Assembly: GCF_047777955.1 (NCBI RefSeq)
Contig: NZ_CP180537.1
Location: forward strand, 3,534,001-3,598,000
DNA from: Didemnitutus sp047777955
GTDB taxonomy: Bacteria > Verrucomicrobiota > Verrucomicrobiia > Opitutales > Opitutaceae
DNA length: 64,000 nt
Direction of reading: 5' to 3'
Made by a program: the position numbers and the translations under genes
Notes under the pieces: generated by a model
Told to the model about the DNA's origin: nothing
Seen by the model: only the letters and a program-made list of their open reading frames with translations
Database searches by the model: none
Shown here: positions 62,939 through 64,000 of the stretch, one piece after another
How positions within the stretch are numbered: position 1 is the first letter of the stretch
Layout of the letters: each line of letters begins with the position of its first letter

Positions 62939-64000
62939 ATGACCACTCCCGCCCCCTCCTTTCCGGCCAAGCGCCCCGCGCGCCGCTGGCTGCCCTATGC
63001 GATCGGCGCCGCCGTGCTCGCGCTGATCGCGCTCGGCCTCCGGCCGAAGCCCGCCCCGGTCGAGACCGCCCGCGCCGCCTACGGCCCGCTCCGCGCCACC
63101 GTGAGCGAGGAGGGCAAGACGCGCATCCGGCAGCGCTACGTCGTCGCCGCGCCGGTCACCGGCCAGCTGCGCCGCATCCCTTCAAGCCGGGCGCCGAGAT
63201 CGTCGCCCACCAGACCGTCGTCGCCGTCATCGACCCGCTGCCGGCCTCGCCGCTCGACGCCCGCAACCGCGCCCTCGCCGCCGCCCGCCGCGACTCCGCC
63301 CGCGCGCTGCTGGAGAAGAGCCGCACGACGCACGAGCTCGCCCGCAGCGAGCTGCGCCGCATCGAGCAGATGTTCGCCGCGAAGACCGTCGCCCCGCAGG
63401 ACCTCGAGAGCGCGCAGATGCGCGAGACCGCCGCCGCGCGCGACGTCGCCTCCGCCGAGGGCGCCGTCGCCCAGGCCGAGGCCGAGCTGGCCGAGTTCGT
63501 CCCCGCCGGTCCGACCTCGACCCGCCCCGTCGAGGTGCGCGCGCCCGTGGGCGGCCGCGTGCTGCACGTCCTCCAGGAAAGCGAGCGCGCCGTCACCTCC
63601 GGCACCCCGCTGGTCGAGATCGGCGACCCGTCCGATCTCGAGGTGGTGGTCGAGATGCTTTCCCGCGACGGCGCGGCCATCCCGCCCGGCGCCCCGGTGC
63701 GGCTGGAACAGTGGGGCGGCGCCACGCCCCTCGAGGGCCGCGTGCGCCTGGTCGAGCCGGCGGCGTTCACCAAGATCTCCGCCCTCGGCGTCGAGGAGCA
63801 GCGCGTGAACGTCGTCGTCGAGCTCACGACCCCGCTCGAGCAGCGCCGCACGCTCGGCGACAACTTCCGCGTCGAGGCGCGCGTGATCGTGTGGGAGGAC
63901 GCCCATGCCCTGAAGGTGCCGTCATCGGGCCTGTTCCGCCGCGGCGCCGACTGGGCCGCCTTCGTCGTGCGCGACGGCCGCGCGGTGCTCGTGCCGGTGC
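62939..64000 (+). CDS. membrane fusion protein, HlyD/MacA family (frameshifted, 3' end outside window)
   Basis: Periplasmic adaptor of the exporter. At least 354 residues, with one C missing at 63178-63180 (the frame then continues QLRRIPFKPGAEIVAHQTVV). One N-terminal membrane helix (LPYAIGAAVLALIALGLRP), a barrel/lipoyl start (YVVAAPVTGQL), a coiled-coil hairpin (about 100-180; RALAAARRDSARALLEKSRT) and the returning lipoyl half (RPVEVRAPVGGRVLHVLQES), then the beta-barrel. ATG 62939 is preferred over the TTG at 62927. The gene runs off the window. Confidence 0.88.

Overview
The window is GC-rich chromosomal DNA dominated by motility genes. Gene content and style suggest the phylum Verrucomicrobiota, probably the family Opitutaceae. 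That assignment is my inference from the compact flagellar cluster, a TTCCGTG-type intergenic repeat, a coding-like 'SQLSALNSQL' repeat and the single 16S-Ile-Ala-23S-5S operon; no database search was made. No transposon, prophage or CRISPR array was seen.

Layout. 1-1704: two tandem flagellins (the first cut by the window edge). 1956-14517, minus strand: a flagellin-linked glycosylation island. It runs from a SPINDLY/OGT-type TPR glycosyltransferase through a DegT aminotransferase, an ATP-grasp protein, a methyltransferase, a GT2 and a very large GT4-methyltransferase-GT4-GT4 protein to a Maf/DUF115 motility accessory protein, and converges on the flagellins. 14681-20853, plus strand: HDOD protein, hybrid histidine kinase, a three-gene secreted/TPR/FlgN-like operon, and a second HDOD protein. 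20896-26103, minus strand: the rRNA operon with its terminator and processing stems. 26104-27353: a leader and a gene-poor stretch. 27354-33537: accB-accC, a polytopic membrane protein, a CpeT-like protein, a PurN-PrmA fusion, a PDZ protein and a heptose-phosphate adenylyltransferase. 33582-56017, minus strand: a nearly unbroken 22-kb flagellar cluster in three operons: flgB-flgC-fliE-fliF-fliG-fliH-fliI-fliJ-motE-fliK(N), then fliK(C)-flgD-flgE-fliL-fliM-fliN-fliO-fliP-fliQ-fliR, then flhB-flhA-flhF-fliA-motA-motB. 56240-59514, plus strand: cheR, cheB and a response regulator with a degenerate HD-GYP domain. 59660-64000: a MacB/FtsX-type ABC exporter with a membrane fusion protein.

Regulatory logic visible in the DNA. 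Sigma-54-like elements (GG-N10-GC) lie before flhB, fliK(C) and the DegT-led glycan operon, with a degenerate one before flgB. Each has a GGCA...GCC palindrome whose centre is about 115 bp (107 bp for flgB) upstream of the -24 GG. The flhB operon carries fliA. Sigma-28-like promoters with an exact 11-nt spacer lie before flagellin 2, the OGT, both HDOD genes, the hybrid kinase, the 17719 operon and, more weakly, cheR. The inference is a cascade in which RpoN plus an activator makes the basal body, export gate, FliA and sugar-building enzymes, and FliA then switches on flagellin, OGT and signalling genes.

Caution: eleven places need one inserted base to restore a reading frame, mostly in C/G runs and including fliA, fliL, fliO and fliK. 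They look like homopolymer deletions in the assembly rather than real gene decay. Such genes are listed over their full restored extent.
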